The notes under the pieces were generated by a model that was given only the letters and a program-made list of their open reading frames with translations, did not search any database and was not told where the DNA came from. The translations under genes were made by a program, and so were the position numbers. From Methylocystis sp. H62 (lineage in GTDB: Bacteria; Pseudomonadota; Alphaproteobacteria; Rhizobiales; Beijerinckiaceae), in NCBI RefSeq assembly GCF_015709515.1, contig NZ_JADNQZ010000058.1:248001-312000 (forward strand): a DNA stretch of 64,000 nucleotides. The letters run 5' to 3'. Shown here in pieces: positions 10,254-19,299 of this stretch. Numbering within the stretch: the stretch's first letter is position 1; each line of letters starts with the position of its first letter.

Positions 10254-12164
10254 CTACCCCCGGCTGGCGAGAAGCGCCGTCAGTCTTTTCGCGAAAGCCG
10301 CTGCGTCGATGGGATGCTCGCCGTCGGCGACGCGGGCGAGATCGAGCAGCAGGAACTGCTCGTCGCGCGCCGCTTCACGCCCCTTTGCGCGCAACGCCGT
10401 CGCCAGCGCAACGATCGCTTCATGCCTCGGGTTGATCTCCAAAACCGGCTTTCCGAAGGCCGCCTGTTGTCCATGTTCGGCCAGAAGGCGGGACAATTGG
10501 CGATCGAGCCCGCTGTCGGGAGCGACGAGGCAGACGGCGCTGTCTGTCAGACGCGTCGAGGCGCGCACGTCGTCCACATATTCGGCAAGCGTCTCCTTGA
10601 GGGCCGCCAGCAGGTCGGCGACGTCGGCCGGCGGCGTCGCCTCCGTCTTGGCGTCCTCGACGAGCGCGATCGAATCGATGTCGGCCTGGCCCTGCGTGAC
10701 GGATTTGAACGGCTTGCCTTCGTAGCCGAGCGCGCTCGTCACCCAGAAGGCGTCGACGGCGTCGTCGAGAAGCAGCACTTCGACGCCCCTCGCGCGGAAT
10801 CCTTCAAGCTGCGGGCTGGCGCGCAGCCGCTTCATATCGTCGCCGACGAGATAATAAATCGCCGTCTGATTTTCCCTCAGATCGGCGACGTAATCCTTGA
10901 GCGTGCGGGTCTGTTCCTCGGATTTCGTCGAGGCGAATCGCGCAATTTCGAACAGAGCGTCACGGCGGCTCGGGTCTTCATGCAGCCCTTCCTTGAGCAC
11001 GGAGCCGAAGTTCTTCCACACGTCCGCGAATTTTTCGGGCTCGGCGTCGGCGAGCTTCTTGAGTTCCTGCAAAATGCGGGTCGCGATGGCCTTGCCGATC
11101 GCGCCGGCGACCGGGCTTTTCTGCACCATCTCGCGCGAGACATTGAGCGGAATGTCGGCGCTGTCGACGACGATTCGCATAAACCGCAGCCAGGCGGGCA
11201 GCAGCTCCATGTCGCGCGAGATCAGCACGCGGCGCACATACAGCTTGGATTTGCTCTTTCGCGCCGGGTCGAAGAGATCGAAGGGCCGCGCCCCAGGAAC
11301 GAAGGCGAGCACCGTATATTCGGTGCGTCCTTCGGCGCGCCAGTGGGCGATCAGCGCGGGCTCGTCCAGCTGACCGGACAATTGCCGGTAAAAGTCGACA
11401 TATTGCTCATGCGTGATGTCGGACTTGGGCTTCGTCCACAGGGCGACGCCTTCGGCGATTCGCCGAGGCTCTTCGCCCGGCGCCGCGATGAGATCAATCG
11501 GCGCGGCGATCGCGCCCGAGTGCTCGCACACCACGCTTTCAACCCGCGAGCCGTCGAGAAATTCATCGCTGTCGGCGTTGAGATGCAGCGTGACGCGGGC
11601 GCCGACGGCGGGCGCCTCTTCGAGCGGCAGAGCCGCGATCTGATAGGAGCCCTTGCCGTCTGAACGCCACAGCCAGGCCAGATCCTCGCCGGCGCGCCGC
11701 GTCGCGACCTCGACGTGGTCGGCGACCATGAAGGCGGAATAGAAGCCGACGCCGAACTGGCCGATGAAGCCGGCGTCCTTCTCCTTCCCGAGTTTGTCGA
11801 GAAAGGCGCGCGTGCCCGAATTGGCGATGGTGCCGAGGGCGCTGATCAGCTCCTCGCGCGACATGCCGACGCCATTGTCGGCGACGGTCAGCGTGCGCTT
11901 CTCCTGATCGAGTGAAATCGTAACGAGCGGCGCGGCGGCTTGCGTGGCGAGTTTTTCGTCGGAAAGCGCCTCGTAACGCAGCTTTTCGCAGGCGTCGGCG
12001 GCGTTCGAGACGAGTTCGCGCAGAAAGACGTCGCGCTCCGAATAGACGGAATGCGTCATCATCTCGAGCAGCCGCGCGACGTCGGCCTCAAAACCGAAAT
12101 TGGCGGCGGGTTGCGGATCGGCGGCGGGAGCCGCCGCGTCGACGGATGCGGCGTCGTCGGTCAT
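10254..12164 (-). CDS. htpG: Molecular chaperone HtpG (Hsp90)
   Basis: Bacterial Hsp90, a dimeric ATP-dependent chaperone. The 636-residue product starts MTDDAASVDAAAP, with a GGAGAG Shine-Dalgarno sequence six bases upstream of the ATG at 12164. An open frame continues 135 codons further upstream but gives no conserved sequence. GHKL ATPase motifs are ELVSNAADACEKLR (the essential Glu and Asn), DNGVGM and GQFGVGFYSAFMVAD. Middle and C-terminal domains are complete. The Shine-Dalgarno sequence may be hidden in a leader hairpin. Confidence 0.97.
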   Translation of the reverse strand: MTDDAASVDAAAPAADPQPAANFGFEADVARLLEMMTHSVYSERDVFLRELVSNAADACEKLRYEALSDEKLATQAAAPLVTISLDQEKRTLTVADNGVGMSREELISALGTIANSGTRAFLDKLGKEKDAGFIGQFGVGFYSAFMVADHVEVATRRAGEDLAWLWRSDGKGSYQIAALPLEEAPAVGARVTLHLNADSDEFLDGSRVESVVCEHSGAIAAPIDLIAAPGEEPRRIAEGVALWTKPKSDITHEQYVDFYRQLSGQLDEPALIAHWRAEGRTEYTVLAFVPGARPFDLFDPARKSKSKLYVRRVLISRDMELLPAWLRFMRIVVDSADIPLNVSREMVQKSPVAGAIGKAIATRILQELKKLADAEPEKFADVWKNFGSVLKEGLHEDPSRRDALFEIARFASTKSEEQTRTLKDYVADLRENQTAIYYLVGDDMKRLRASPQLEGFRARGVEVLLLDDAVDAFWVTSALGYEGKPFKSVTQGQADIDSIALVEDAKTEATPPADVADLLAALKETLAEYVDDVRASTRLTDSAVCLVAPDSGLDRQLSRLLAEHGQQAAFGKPVLEINPRHEAIVALATALRAKGREAARDEQFLLLDLARVADGEHPIDAAAFAKRLTALLASRG

Positions 12165-12165
12165 G

Positions 12166-12211
12166 TTCTCTCCAATGAATACAAAAAGAGAAGGGGCGTC
12201 GCGGGCGACGC
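12166..12211 (-). promoter_or_regulatory. htpG leader with hairpin over the ribosome binding site
   Basis: On the minus strand the Shine-Dalgarno sequence of htpG (bases 12168-12173) lies in a 6-bp stem, TTCTCT with AGAGAA (12187-12192 and 12166-12171), enclosing a 15-base AT-rich loop. Just upstream is a GC-rich hairpin (12196-12201 with 12206-12211). Masking of a heat-shock gene's ribosome binding site by a weak stem is how RNA thermometers work; function here is inference. Confidence 0.35.
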
Positions 12212-12634
12212 GACTGCGGCTCCTGAATTCGTCATTGATGAGGAATTTGCAAGAGGCTCGCCGGCTCGCCGGCCCATCGCGCCAGCTAAAGCTGGATTGA
12301 GCCAAAGCTAGACGAGCCGGCGCGGGAGCGAAACTCCCGGCCGGCCCGACCATCGCCACGACCTCTAAATCTCTGAACCGCACGCCTTCGGGGGGCTGGG
12401 GGGCTGACGAAACCGAAAACGCGTGGCCTCGAGCTGTCGAGGCAATGAACCTCATTTTGGGCGGCCCGTTTGGCTGGCAAGGGGCGCCATGCCGGCGAAA
12501 GTATGATTCTTCCCAGCCAAATCTTATCATCGCGCACGGACGCGAAGATTCTCGTCGTAAACCAGTCATTAAGTCTTGCCCGGCGCATCCTTGCGGGCCA
12601 ACATGGTTAAGAGAGGTCGAGGAGAACGGGACGC
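12193..12634. other. Divergent intergenic region htpG / DUF2794
   Basis: About 440 bases between divergent genes, so it should hold both promoters. Two small stem-loops are visible: CCAGC-taaa-GCTGG (12282-12295) and CGGGAG-cgaaa-CTCCCG near 12320. No RNA gene or protein was recognised. Confidence 0.45.
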
Positions 12635-13045
12635 ATGGCGGAGTCGGAGACGACGGAGCCCAGCCGGGTTCGACCCGCGCTCGTCGTCGTGAACGGCGCT
12701 TCGCCGGACGCGGCGTCGGGAGGTCGGGGAGACAAGCGCGGCGTGGCGGTCTCGTTCAGCCGCCCGGAACTCAACGTCATCTTCAATCTTTACGGCGCGA
12801 AAGTCGCGCAGGGGGAATGGCGCGACTACGCCATCGACTTCACGCCGGCCAAGGCCGTGTTCTCCATTTTCCGGCGGGCGAGCGAGGCGCCGCTGTATCG
12901 AATCGAGAAGGACCCGGCGCTGGCGCGTCGGCAGGGCGCCTATGCCGTGATCGCAGCGACGGGGCTCGTGCTTCGGCGCGGACATGATCTCGCGCGCGTG
13001 GTGAGGGTTTTGGATCGCGCCTTAAAGCTCGTCGGCGCGGAATAG
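12635..13045 (+). CDS. DUF2794 domain-containing protein
   Basis: A 136-residue protein matching the alphaproteobacterial DUF2794 family. A variable start is followed by the conserved core VSFSRPELNVIFNLYG, VAQGEWRDYAIDF and the C-terminal alternating helix-strand region. Function is unknown. It is cytoplasmic by prediction, with no signal or membrane segment. The start is supported by GAGGAG about 11 bases upstream. Confidence 0.87.
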   Translation: MAESETTEPSRVRPALVVVNGASPDAASGGRGDKRGVAVSFSRPELNVIFNLYGAKVAQGEWRDYAIDFTPAKAVFSIFRRASEAPLYRIEKDPALARRQGAYAVIAATGLVLRRGHDLARVVRVLDRALKLVGAE

Positions 13046-13075
13046 CCTCGCGGGAGTCCCACAAACCACCCCGGC

Positions 13076-14320
13076 TCAGAATCGATCGGCCCGATACGGC
13101 GCGGGATCGATGAAGGGCTGTTCGCCCGTCATCATATCGGCGAGGAGCCGGCCGGACACCGGCCCAAGCGTCAGCCCATGATGCGCATGGCCGAAATCGA
13201 ACCATAGGCCGCGATGACGCGGCGCCGGACCGATAATCGGCAGCATGTCCGGCAGGCAGGGCCGCGCGCCGCGCCAGGGTTCGGGGTCCAGCCGTTCGGC
13301 GAGCGGAAACAATCGCCGCGCCGTCGGTTCGCAAACCTCGATCTGCACCGGCGTTGGCGGCGCGTCGCGGCGGGCGAATTCGGCGCCGCTCGTCAGCCGG
13401 ACGCCGCGGCGCATCGGCGCCAAAAGATAACCGACGTCGGCGTCGAGGATCGGATGATTGAGCTTTGCGCCGTCCTTGGCGGCGTAATGCATATGGTAGC
13501 CGCGCTTCCAGCCGAGCGGAATCCGATAGCCGAGCGGTCCGTAGACGGCGTCCGACCAGGGGCCGAGCGCCACGACCGCGGCGCCGGCGACGAGCGGCCC
13601 TTGCGCGGCCTCGACGCGCCAGCGCCCGTCCGGCTCTTGTGAAAGGCTGCGCGCGTCGCCGGCGAGCAATCGCCCGCCACGTGCGACAAACAGATCGGCA
13701 TAGGCTTTCGACAGAGCGGCGGGATCGATGATCGCAGCGGTGTCACGGTAATGGATACCGCCCATGATCGGCGCGAGATCGGGCTCCAGCGCCGCGACCC
13801 CGGCCGAGTCGAGCGTATCGATATGCAGATCATAGGCGCGCAGCCGCTCCGCGTCGGCAAGGCCGGCGGCGAGAGTCCGCTCGCTGCGATGCAGCTTGAT
13901 CCAGCCGGTTCTGCGCAACAGCTCGCCGGCGCCTGCCTGCTGGATCAGCGCCTCATGCTCGCTCAGGCTGTGTTCGATCAGCGGGCGTCGCGCCTCAATA
14001 TTTCGCTGCACCCTCTCTGGCGCGCTCTCGCGCCAATAACGCAAAAGCCAGGGCCCCACCGCCGGCATTGCCGAGACGTGATAACGCGCCTCCGGCAGAA
14101 GGTTCAGCGCATATTTGATGAGTTTCGCCGGATCGCGCGGGAACAGATAGGGGATGAGGGAAGAACGTTCGATCAGGCCGGCGTTGCCAAAGCTCGTCTC
14201 CTGTCCCACAGCGCCGACGCGATCGATGAGCGCGACGTCGCGGCCGCGCGCCTGCAGATGCAGCGCGGCGCTGACGCCGACGATTCCGGCGCCAAGAACG
14301 ACGACATCCGTCGACTGCAT
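13076..14320 (-). CDS. FAD-dependent D-amino-acid dehydrogenase / oxidoreductase (DadA-like)
   Basis: A 414-residue DAO-family flavoprotein. It begins with the FAD dinucleotide-binding motif VVVLGAGIVGVSAALHLQARG, followed by QETSFGNAGLIERSSL as in DadA-type enzymes, and ends with the flavin-contacting FDFGHAHHGLTLGPVSG. It probably deaminates a D-amino acid or related secondary amine at the inner membrane, passing electrons to quinone. The exact substrate is not determined. No alanine racemase gene is adjacent, so the symbol dadA is not justified. It is divergent from purB. Confidence 0.88.
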   Translation of the reverse strand: MQSTDVVVLGAGIVGVSAALHLQARGRDVALIDRVGAVGQETSFGNAGLIERSSLIPYLFPRDPAKLIKYALNLLPEARYHVSAMPAVGPWLLRYWRESAPERVQRNIEARRPLIEHSLSEHEALIQQAGAGELLRRTGWIKLHRSERTLAAGLADAERLRAYDLHIDTLDSAGVAALEPDLAPIMGGIHYRDTAAIIDPAALSKAYADLFVARGGRLLAGDARSLSQEPDGRWRVEAAQGPLVAGAAVVALGPWSDAVYGPLGYRIPLGWKRGYHMHYAAKDGAKLNHPILDADVGYLLAPMRRGVRLTSGAEFARRDAPPTPVQIEVCEPTARRLFPLAERLDPEPWRGARPCLPDMLPIIGPAPRHRGLWFDFGHAHHGLTLGPVSGRLLADMMTGEQPFIDPAPYRADRF

Positions 14321-14412
14321 GAATCCTCCAAGCTGGTCGCCCCATATATGGACTTTGATGCAACGCGCATGCTAGCGCCTCTCTTCTTCCACAAATTTTC
14401 AGGGCGCGCCGG

Positions 14413-15756
14413 ATGATCCCCCGCTATTCCAGACCCGAGATGACCGTGATTTGGGAGCCGCAGACGCGGTTTCGCATCTGGTTCGAGATCGAGGCCTACG
14501 CCTGCGACGCGCTCGCGGAGATCGGCGTCATCCCGCGGGAGAGCGCCAAGGCGATCTGGGACAAAGCGGATTTCGTCACCTTTGACGTCGCGCGGATCGA
14601 CGAAATCGAGCGGGTGACGAAACATGACGTGATCGCCTTTTTGACCCATCTCGCCGAATTCATCGGCGCCGAGTCGCGCTTTGTGCATCAGGGCATGACG
14701 TCCTCAGATGTGCTCGACACCTGTCTCGCCGTGCAATTGTCGCGCGCCGCGGATCTCTTGATCGCCGACGTCGAAGCGCTGCTCTCCGCGCTCAAAACGC
14801 GCGCTTTTGAGCACAAATACACGCCGACGATCGGCCGCTCGCACGGCATTCACGCCGAGCCGACGACCTTCGGGCTGAAACTGGCGCAGGCCTACGCCGA
14901 ATTCACCCGCGCGCGGCAGCGGCTCGTTGAAGCGCGCAAGGAAATTTCGACCTGCGCGATTTCTGGCGCCGTCGGCACCTTCGCCAACATCGATCCGCGG
15001 GTCGAAGGCTATGTGGCGCATAAGATGGGACTGACCGTCGAGCCGATCTCGACGCAAGTCATTCCGCGCGACCGCCACGCGGCGTTTTTTGCGACGCTCG
15101 CCGTCGTGGCGTCGTCGGTCGAACGGCTCTCCATCGAAATCCGTCATCTTCAGCGCACCGAGGTGCTCGAGGCGGAGGAATATTTTTCCCCCGGGCAGAA
15201 GGGCTCGTCCGCCATGCCCCACAAGCGCAATCCGGTGCTGACCGAGAATCTGACCGGCCTTGCGCGGCTGGTGCGCGGTATGGCGATTCCCGCCATGGAA
15301 AACGTCGCGCTCTGGCATGAGCGCGATATTTCGCATTCGTCCGTCGAGCGCATGATCGGGCCCGACGCGACGGTCACTCTCGACTTCGCGCTGGCGCGCT
15401 TGACGAACGTCATCGACAATCTCGTCGTCTACCCCGAAAATATGCGCAAGAATTTGGAGAAGCTCGGCGGGCTCATTCATTCGCAGCGCGTGCTTCTGGC
15501 GCTGACCCAAAAAGGCGTCTCGCGCGAAGACGCCTACGCCATGGTGCAGCGTAACGCCATGCCGGTCTGGCATCGGGCGTTCGAAGGACGCCCGTCGCAA
15601 GAAAATAATCTCGATGGCGATTTCCGCACCCTGCTCGGGCAGGACAAGGATGTAAGCGCGAAACTATCGCCGTCAGAGTTGGACGCGCTCTTTGACCTCT
15701 CGTACCACTTCAAACACGTGGACGTGATTTTTGCGCGGGTCTTTGGGAAGGCATAG
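14413..15756 (+). CDS. purB: Adenylosuccinate lyase PurB
   Basis: Catalyses fumarate release from SAICAR and from adenylosuccinate in purine synthesis. The 447-residue start MIPRYSRPEMTVIW and length fit the short bacterial PurB group. Conserved segments are FVHQGMTSSDVLDTCL, TIGRSHGIHAEPTTFG (catalytic His) and the fumarate-lyase signature GSSAMPHKRNP with the mobile serine loop. It is monocistronic here. Its 3' end overlaps the convergent DUF2721 gene by 47 bases. PurH, the next enzymes of the pathway, is encoded at 29.9 kb. Confidence 0.97.
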   Translation: MIPRYSRPEMTVIWEPQTRFRIWFEIEAYACDALAEIGVIPRESAKAIWDKADFVTFDVARIDEIERVTKHDVIAFLTHLAEFIGAESRFVHQGMTSSDVLDTCLAVQLSRAADLLIADVEALLSALKTRAFEHKYTPTIGRSHGIHAEPTTFGLKLAQAYAEFTRARQRLVEARKEISTCAISGAVGTFANIDPRVEGYVAHKMGLTVEPISTQVIPRDRHAAFFATLAVVASSVERLSIEIRHLQRTEVLEAEEYFSPGQKGSSAMPHKRNPVLTENLTGLARLVRGMAIPAMENVALWHERDISHSSVERMIGPDATVTLDFALARLTNVIDNLVVYPENMRKNLEKLGGLIHSQRVLLALTQKGVSREDAYAMVQRNAMPVWHRAFEGRPSQENNLDGDFRTLLGQDKDVSAKLSPSELDALFDLSYHFKHVDVIFARVFGKA

Positions 15757-16186
15757 CGCCGCCGCTAATCTCCAGATATGCAAGCTGCAATTCTCTCGCG
15801 AAGGCGACCAGCGCGGCGGTGAAGAGCGCCATCGCCACGGCGAACAGCAATCCCGCGCCATACTCGTGGCGCACATGAAGGTAAGCCGCCCCGAAGCTGA
15901 CGATCACGAGAACGCTCGTCACGATGCAGCTCGCCACGCCCCAATACATCGCGTAATGCATCAGCAAGCCGCGCTTTCTGAGGATCGGCAATTCAGCTTT
16001 CAGCTGGGCGTATTCGGCGCTGTCTGCGTCCATCCCGGCGATGCTTCTCGAACGATCGACGATGCGCTCCAACCGCGAGACGAGCACCGACAAGAGCTGC
16101 GCCTCGGCTGCAAGCAGAAAAGCGGGGCCAGTGACCTGCGAGATGACGTTGGAAAGCTGTTCGATGGAGGGCGTGTTGATGAGCAT
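15710..16186 (-). CDS. DUF2721 family membrane protein
   Basis: A 158-residue protein with three likely transmembrane segments: one near residues 10-30 (VISQVTGPAFLLAAEAQLLSV) and two near 85-105 and 115-135. Between them is a charged region (RLERIVDRSRSI) that is the hallmark of DUF2721. Function is unknown. I start at the ATG at 16186 (MLINTPSIEQL), which matches the family. An upstream in-frame extension to 16297 lacks conservation. Convergent overlap with purB. Confidence 0.8.
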   Translation of the reverse strand: MLINTPSIEQLSNVISQVTGPAFLLAAEAQLLSVLVSRLERIVDRSRSIAGMDADSAEYAQLKAELPILRKRGLLMHYAMYWGVASCIVTSVLVIVSFGAAYLHVRHEYGAGLLFAVAMALFTAALVAFARELQLAYLEISGGAMPSQRPAQKSRPRV

Positions 16187-16275
16187 GAGGGTCTCGGAGA
16201 AAGAGGGTCTCGGAGCATGAGGTCTCGCATGAGGATCCAGCGCAGTTCCGATTAGGCGCGCCCGCCAGTCAAGCG

Positions 16276-17430
16276 CTACCGTGACGGCCAGCGCCATTTT
16301 GGCGACTCATGTTCGGGCGCGAGGGTCTCGCCCAGACGCTTCTCTAGCGCGATTTCGACGCAACAATGGTCTTTTCTCAGTTCCGAGACCAGCTGGGCAG
16401 AGTGCGACACGACGAAAAGCTGCGTCTTGTTGGAGACCTTGCGCATCAGCCGCGCCAGCGCGCCGATGAGATTGGGATGGAGGCTCGCTTCAGGTTCGTT
16501 GAACACCATCAGCGGCGGCGGGCGCGGCGTCAGCAGCGCAGCGACGAGCAGCAGATAGCGCAGCGTGCCTTCCGAGAGTTCCGCGGCGCGTAGCGGCCGA
16601 AGCAAACCGTGCTGGCGCATCAGCGTCTCCACGTAACCGTCCGATGCCGAAATATTGATCGTGCTGGATGAAAAGGCGTCGTCGATCGTCTCTCCCAGGC
16701 CGTCCGCGTCGCCAACTTCCAGAATGGTTGCGAGCGCCGCCGCGAGGTCTGCGCCGTCATCGGCGAGCGCGGGGGTGAAGGTGCCGATCTGCGGGCGTCG
16801 CGCCGGCGCTTCGCGGTCGGCGCGCAGATTGTCATAGAAGCGCCAGCTCCGCACCGTCTCACGCAAGATTGAGAGGTCATAGGCTTCGCGCAGGTCGGCG
16901 CAGTGCGTCATCATGCTGTCGACGCCGGCGAGTGAAGCCGCGGCCTGCCGCCATTCGCCATTTTCCCCGCGAATGCGTGCGCTCGGTCCCCGTCGCTCGG
17001 CGAAAAGATTAGCATGGCCGAGATATTCTCCGGTCCATTGCGCCTCGAGCTTGATCTGCGGATCGAGCGGGAAGGCCTCCGTAGCATTGGAAGTTGGACC
17101 GAGGTCGATCGCATAACCATAGGTCTTCGAAGCGAAGCCGAGCTTCACCGCCTTTTGCGACTGGCGCGCCAACGGCTCTATCGGCGTTTCGCCTGCTTTC
17201 ATGGCGCGGGAGAATTTCTCTGGCCCAGCCCGAAGCGTCGAATTCAGTCCGCCCTCCCGGGCAAGGGATTGGATGATGCGCCCCTGCGCAACATCGGCAA
17301 GAAGGCGTAGCGCGCGATAAAGGCTGGATTTGCCGGCGCCGTTGGCGCCAGTCACGATGGTGAGCCGCCCCGGCGCAAGGACCAGATCGCGAATCGACCG
17401 ATAGCCGGAAATTGCAAGCCGCGTGATCAC
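16276..17430 (-). CDS. AAA family ATPase (RecF/OLD-like)
   Basis: A 384-residue ABC-class ATPase. The N-terminus has the Walker A motif VTGANGAGKSSLYRAL right after a strand typical of RecF/OLD proteins (ITRLAISGYRSIRDLVL). The C-terminal half has the signature-like ELSEGTLRYLLLVAALL, Walker B MVFNEPEASLHPNL and the H-loop SHSAQLV. No TOPRIM nuclease domain is present, so this is not a full OLD nuclease. I use a GTG start at 17430 because GGGAGG lies just upstream; an earlier TTG-type start has none. Divergent from ccmI. It could act in DNA repair or defence, but no partner gene adjoins it. Confidence 0.82.
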   Translation of the reverse strand: MITRLAISGYRSIRDLVLAPGRLTIVTGANGAGKSSLYRALRLLADVAQGRIIQSLAREGGLNSTLRAGPEKFSRAMKAGETPIEPLARQSQKAVKLGFASKTYGYAIDLGPTSNATEAFPLDPQIKLEAQWTGEYLGHANLFAERRGPSARIRGENGEWRQAAASLAGVDSMMTHCADLREAYDLSILRETVRSWRFYDNLRADREAPARRPQIGTFTPALADDGADLAAALATILEVGDADGLGETIDDAFSSSTINISASDGYVETLMRQHGLLRPLRAAELSEGTLRYLLLVAALLTPRPPPLMVFNEPEASLHPNLIGALARLMRKVSNKTQLFVVSHSAQLVSELRKDHCCVEIALEKRLGETLAPEHESPKWRWPSR

Positions 17431-17522
17431 CGAGCCTCCCTTGGGGCGAATATCCGATGGACGGGCGTGCAGGGGCAATGGCCGCCCTTCCAATAGGGAG
17501 CGCAAAGCCTTAAAGAGCGGGC

Positions 17523-18638
17523 ATGATCTGGCTTATCTTCGCCTTGCTGACCGGCGCCGCGGTGATGGCGGTGCTGGCGCCGCTCGCCATGCGGAATGGG
17601 GCGCAGGATGAAAGCGCCGCCGACGTCGCCTTTTTCGAGGAGCAGATCGCCGAAATCGCGCGCGAGCGCGAGGAAGGTCGCCTCGACGCAACGGACGCTG
17701 AGGCCGCGAAGACCGAGGCGGCGCGCCGTCTGTTGCGCGCGGAAGCCGCGCCAAAGGCGCGGGTCGTCGCTTCGCGCAAACTCGCGCTCGGCGCGGCCCT
17801 CGCCGCCATCGTGGTCATCCCCGCCGTCGCGCTGATGCTTTATGCGCGGCTCGGCCATTCCGACATTCCGGACATGCCGCTGACCGCGCGGCTCGACTCC
17901 GCGCCGGACCGCAACGACCTCTCCGGCGCCGTCGCGCGCATCGAACAGCATTTGCGCGAGCATCCCGAAGACGGCCGCGGCTACGAAGTCATCGCGCCAT
18001 ATCTGCTGCGCACGGGGCGCGGCGAAGACGCCGTCCACGCCTATTCGGAGGCGCTGCGACTTTTGGGCGCAACCGCGGCGCGACATGCGGCGCTCGGAGA
18101 AGCGCGCGTCGTCGTCGCTCAAGGCGTGGTGACGCCCCAAGCCAGGAACGATTTCGAGGCGGCGCTCGCGCTCGACGCGGCGGCGCCCGAGGCGCAGTAT
18201 TACCTCGGCGTGGCGGCGGCGCAGGCCGGCGAGAAGGACAAGGCGATCGCAATCTTTTCGAAGATGGCTGCTGACGCGCCCGCCGACGCCGCTTATCTGA
18301 AGGCGGTCAACGCCCAGCTCGCCATTCTGCGCGGCGAAGCAAGCCCGCCGGTCGTCGCGCGCGGGCCGTCGAGCGAGCAGGGCAAAGCGATCGCGGCGAT
18401 GCCCGCCGACCAACGTCAGGAGATGATCCGCGGCATGGTGGATCGGCTGGCCTCGCGGCTCGAATCCAAGAGCGACGACGTCGAGGGATGGCTAAAGCTC
18501 ATTCGCGCCTATAGCGTCCTCGCCGAGACCGAAAAGGCCAGAAAGGCCGTGACCGACGCGCGCAAGGCGCTCGCCAGTAAGCAGGACGACATGGCTCGCA
18601 TCGAGGCGCTGGCGAAGGAGCTGAATATCGGAGGCTAG
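17523..18638 (+). CDS. ccmI: Cytochrome c maturation protein CcmI (CycH)
   Basis: An inner-membrane apocytochrome c chaperone that delivers unfolded apocytochrome to the CcmFH haem lyase. The 371-residue protein has two N-terminal transmembrane helices (about 1-20 and 90-110) flanking a cytoplasmic charged loop (FFEEQIAEIAREREEGRLD), then a periplasmic TPR region with helices such as AYSEALRLLG and EAQYYLGVAAAQAGEKDKA. It is the first gene of the ccmI-E-F-H operon. Confidence 0.93.
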   Translation: MIWLIFALLTGAAVMAVLAPLAMRNGAQDESAADVAFFEEQIAEIAREREEGRLDATDAEAAKTEAARRLLRAEAAPKARVVASRKLALGAALAAIVVIPAVALMLYARLGHSDIPDMPLTARLDSAPDRNDLSGAVARIEQHLREHPEDGRGYEVIAPYLLRTGRGEDAVHAYSEALRLLGATAARHAALGEARVVVAQGVVTPQARNDFEAALALDAAAPEAQYYLGVAAAQAGEKDKAIAIFSKMAADAPADAAYLKAVNAQLAILRGEASPPVVARGPSSEQGKAIAAMPADQRQEMIRGMVDRLASRLESKSDDVEGWLKLIRAYSVLAETEKARKAVTDARKALASKQDDMARIEALAKELNIGG

Positions 18639-18695
18639 ACGTTTTGCCTCTTCGCGAGAGCGGCCCTGCGGGGCCGTATGGGAGCGTTCAGAATA

Positions 18696-19133
18696 ATGAC
18701 GCGTAAGGGAAAGCGGCTGACGTTGATTGGCGGCGCGATGGCGGTTCTTGGCCTCGCCGCCGGGCTTATGCTGTTCGCGCTTCGCGACAATATCGTGTTC
18801 TTCTACACGCCCTCGGAGCTTGCGAAGAAGCAAACGGCCTCCGGCGCGCGGCTGCGCATCGGCGGTCTGGTGAAGGAAGGCACGGTGGTCAAGAATGGCC
18901 AAGATGTGAACTTCACGGTCACTGACAAGACGAGCGATCTTGCGGTGTCCTACACGGGCCTGCTGCCGGATCTCTTTCGCGAAGGGCAGGGCGTCGTCGT
19001 TGACGGCGTGCTGCAGCCCTTCGGCGGCTTTCGCGCCGACAGCGTGCTGGCCAAGCACGATGAACGCTACATGCCGCGCGACGTGGCGGACGCTCTAAAG
19101 AAGCAGGGCGTCTGGCAGGGAGAGACGAAGTGA
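18696..19133 (+). CDS. ccmE: Haem chaperone CcmE
   Basis: A periplasmic haem carrier that covalently binds haem and hands it to CcmF. The 145-residue protein has a single N-terminal anchor (residues about 8-28) and the OB-fold core including [15 protein letters not shown]. The haem-binding histidine lies in [10 protein letters not shown], the expected HxxxY context. I take the ATG at 18696 ([12 protein letters not shown]) as start; an ATG 18 bases upstream is possible but adds unconserved residues. Second gene of the ccm operon. Confidence 0.93.
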   Translation: MTRKGKRLTLIGGAMAVLGLAAGLMLFALRDNIVFFYTPSELAKKQTASGARLRIGGLVKEGTVVKNGQDVNFTVTDKTSDLAVSYTGLLPDLFREGQGVVVDGVLQPFGGFRADSVLAKHDERYMPRDVADALKKQGVWQGETK

Positions 19134-19154
19134 TGGGCGGCTGCCGTGTTCATA

Positions 19155-19264
19155 CCTCCCCCTTGCGGGAAGCGAACGGGTGGGGGGCGATTTCACAGTC
19201 CCTCTGCGAGATCACCCCACCCCGAACCGCGTCGCGGTTCGACCCTCCCCGTCAAGGGGAGGGA
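19155..19264. repeat. Palindromic repeat family B, copy 1
   Basis: A mosaic of C-rich and G-rich blocks with outer arms CCTCCCCCTTGCGGG and CCCCGTCAAGGGGAGGG, and an inner hairpin AACCGCG/CGCGGTT. It is related to the element at 41396-41502. It occupies the ccmE-ccmF gap; the ccmF reading frame is open through it, but the conserved start lies after it. Confidence 0.75.
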
Positions 19265-19299
19265 TATGCGCCCTTTCTTGCGATCCTTGGAAGGTCTGC

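Noticed and set aside
16276-17430. AAA ATPase as part of a defence system (OLD/Gabija-like)
   Set aside because: No TOPRIM domain and no partner helicase or nuclease gene adjacent.
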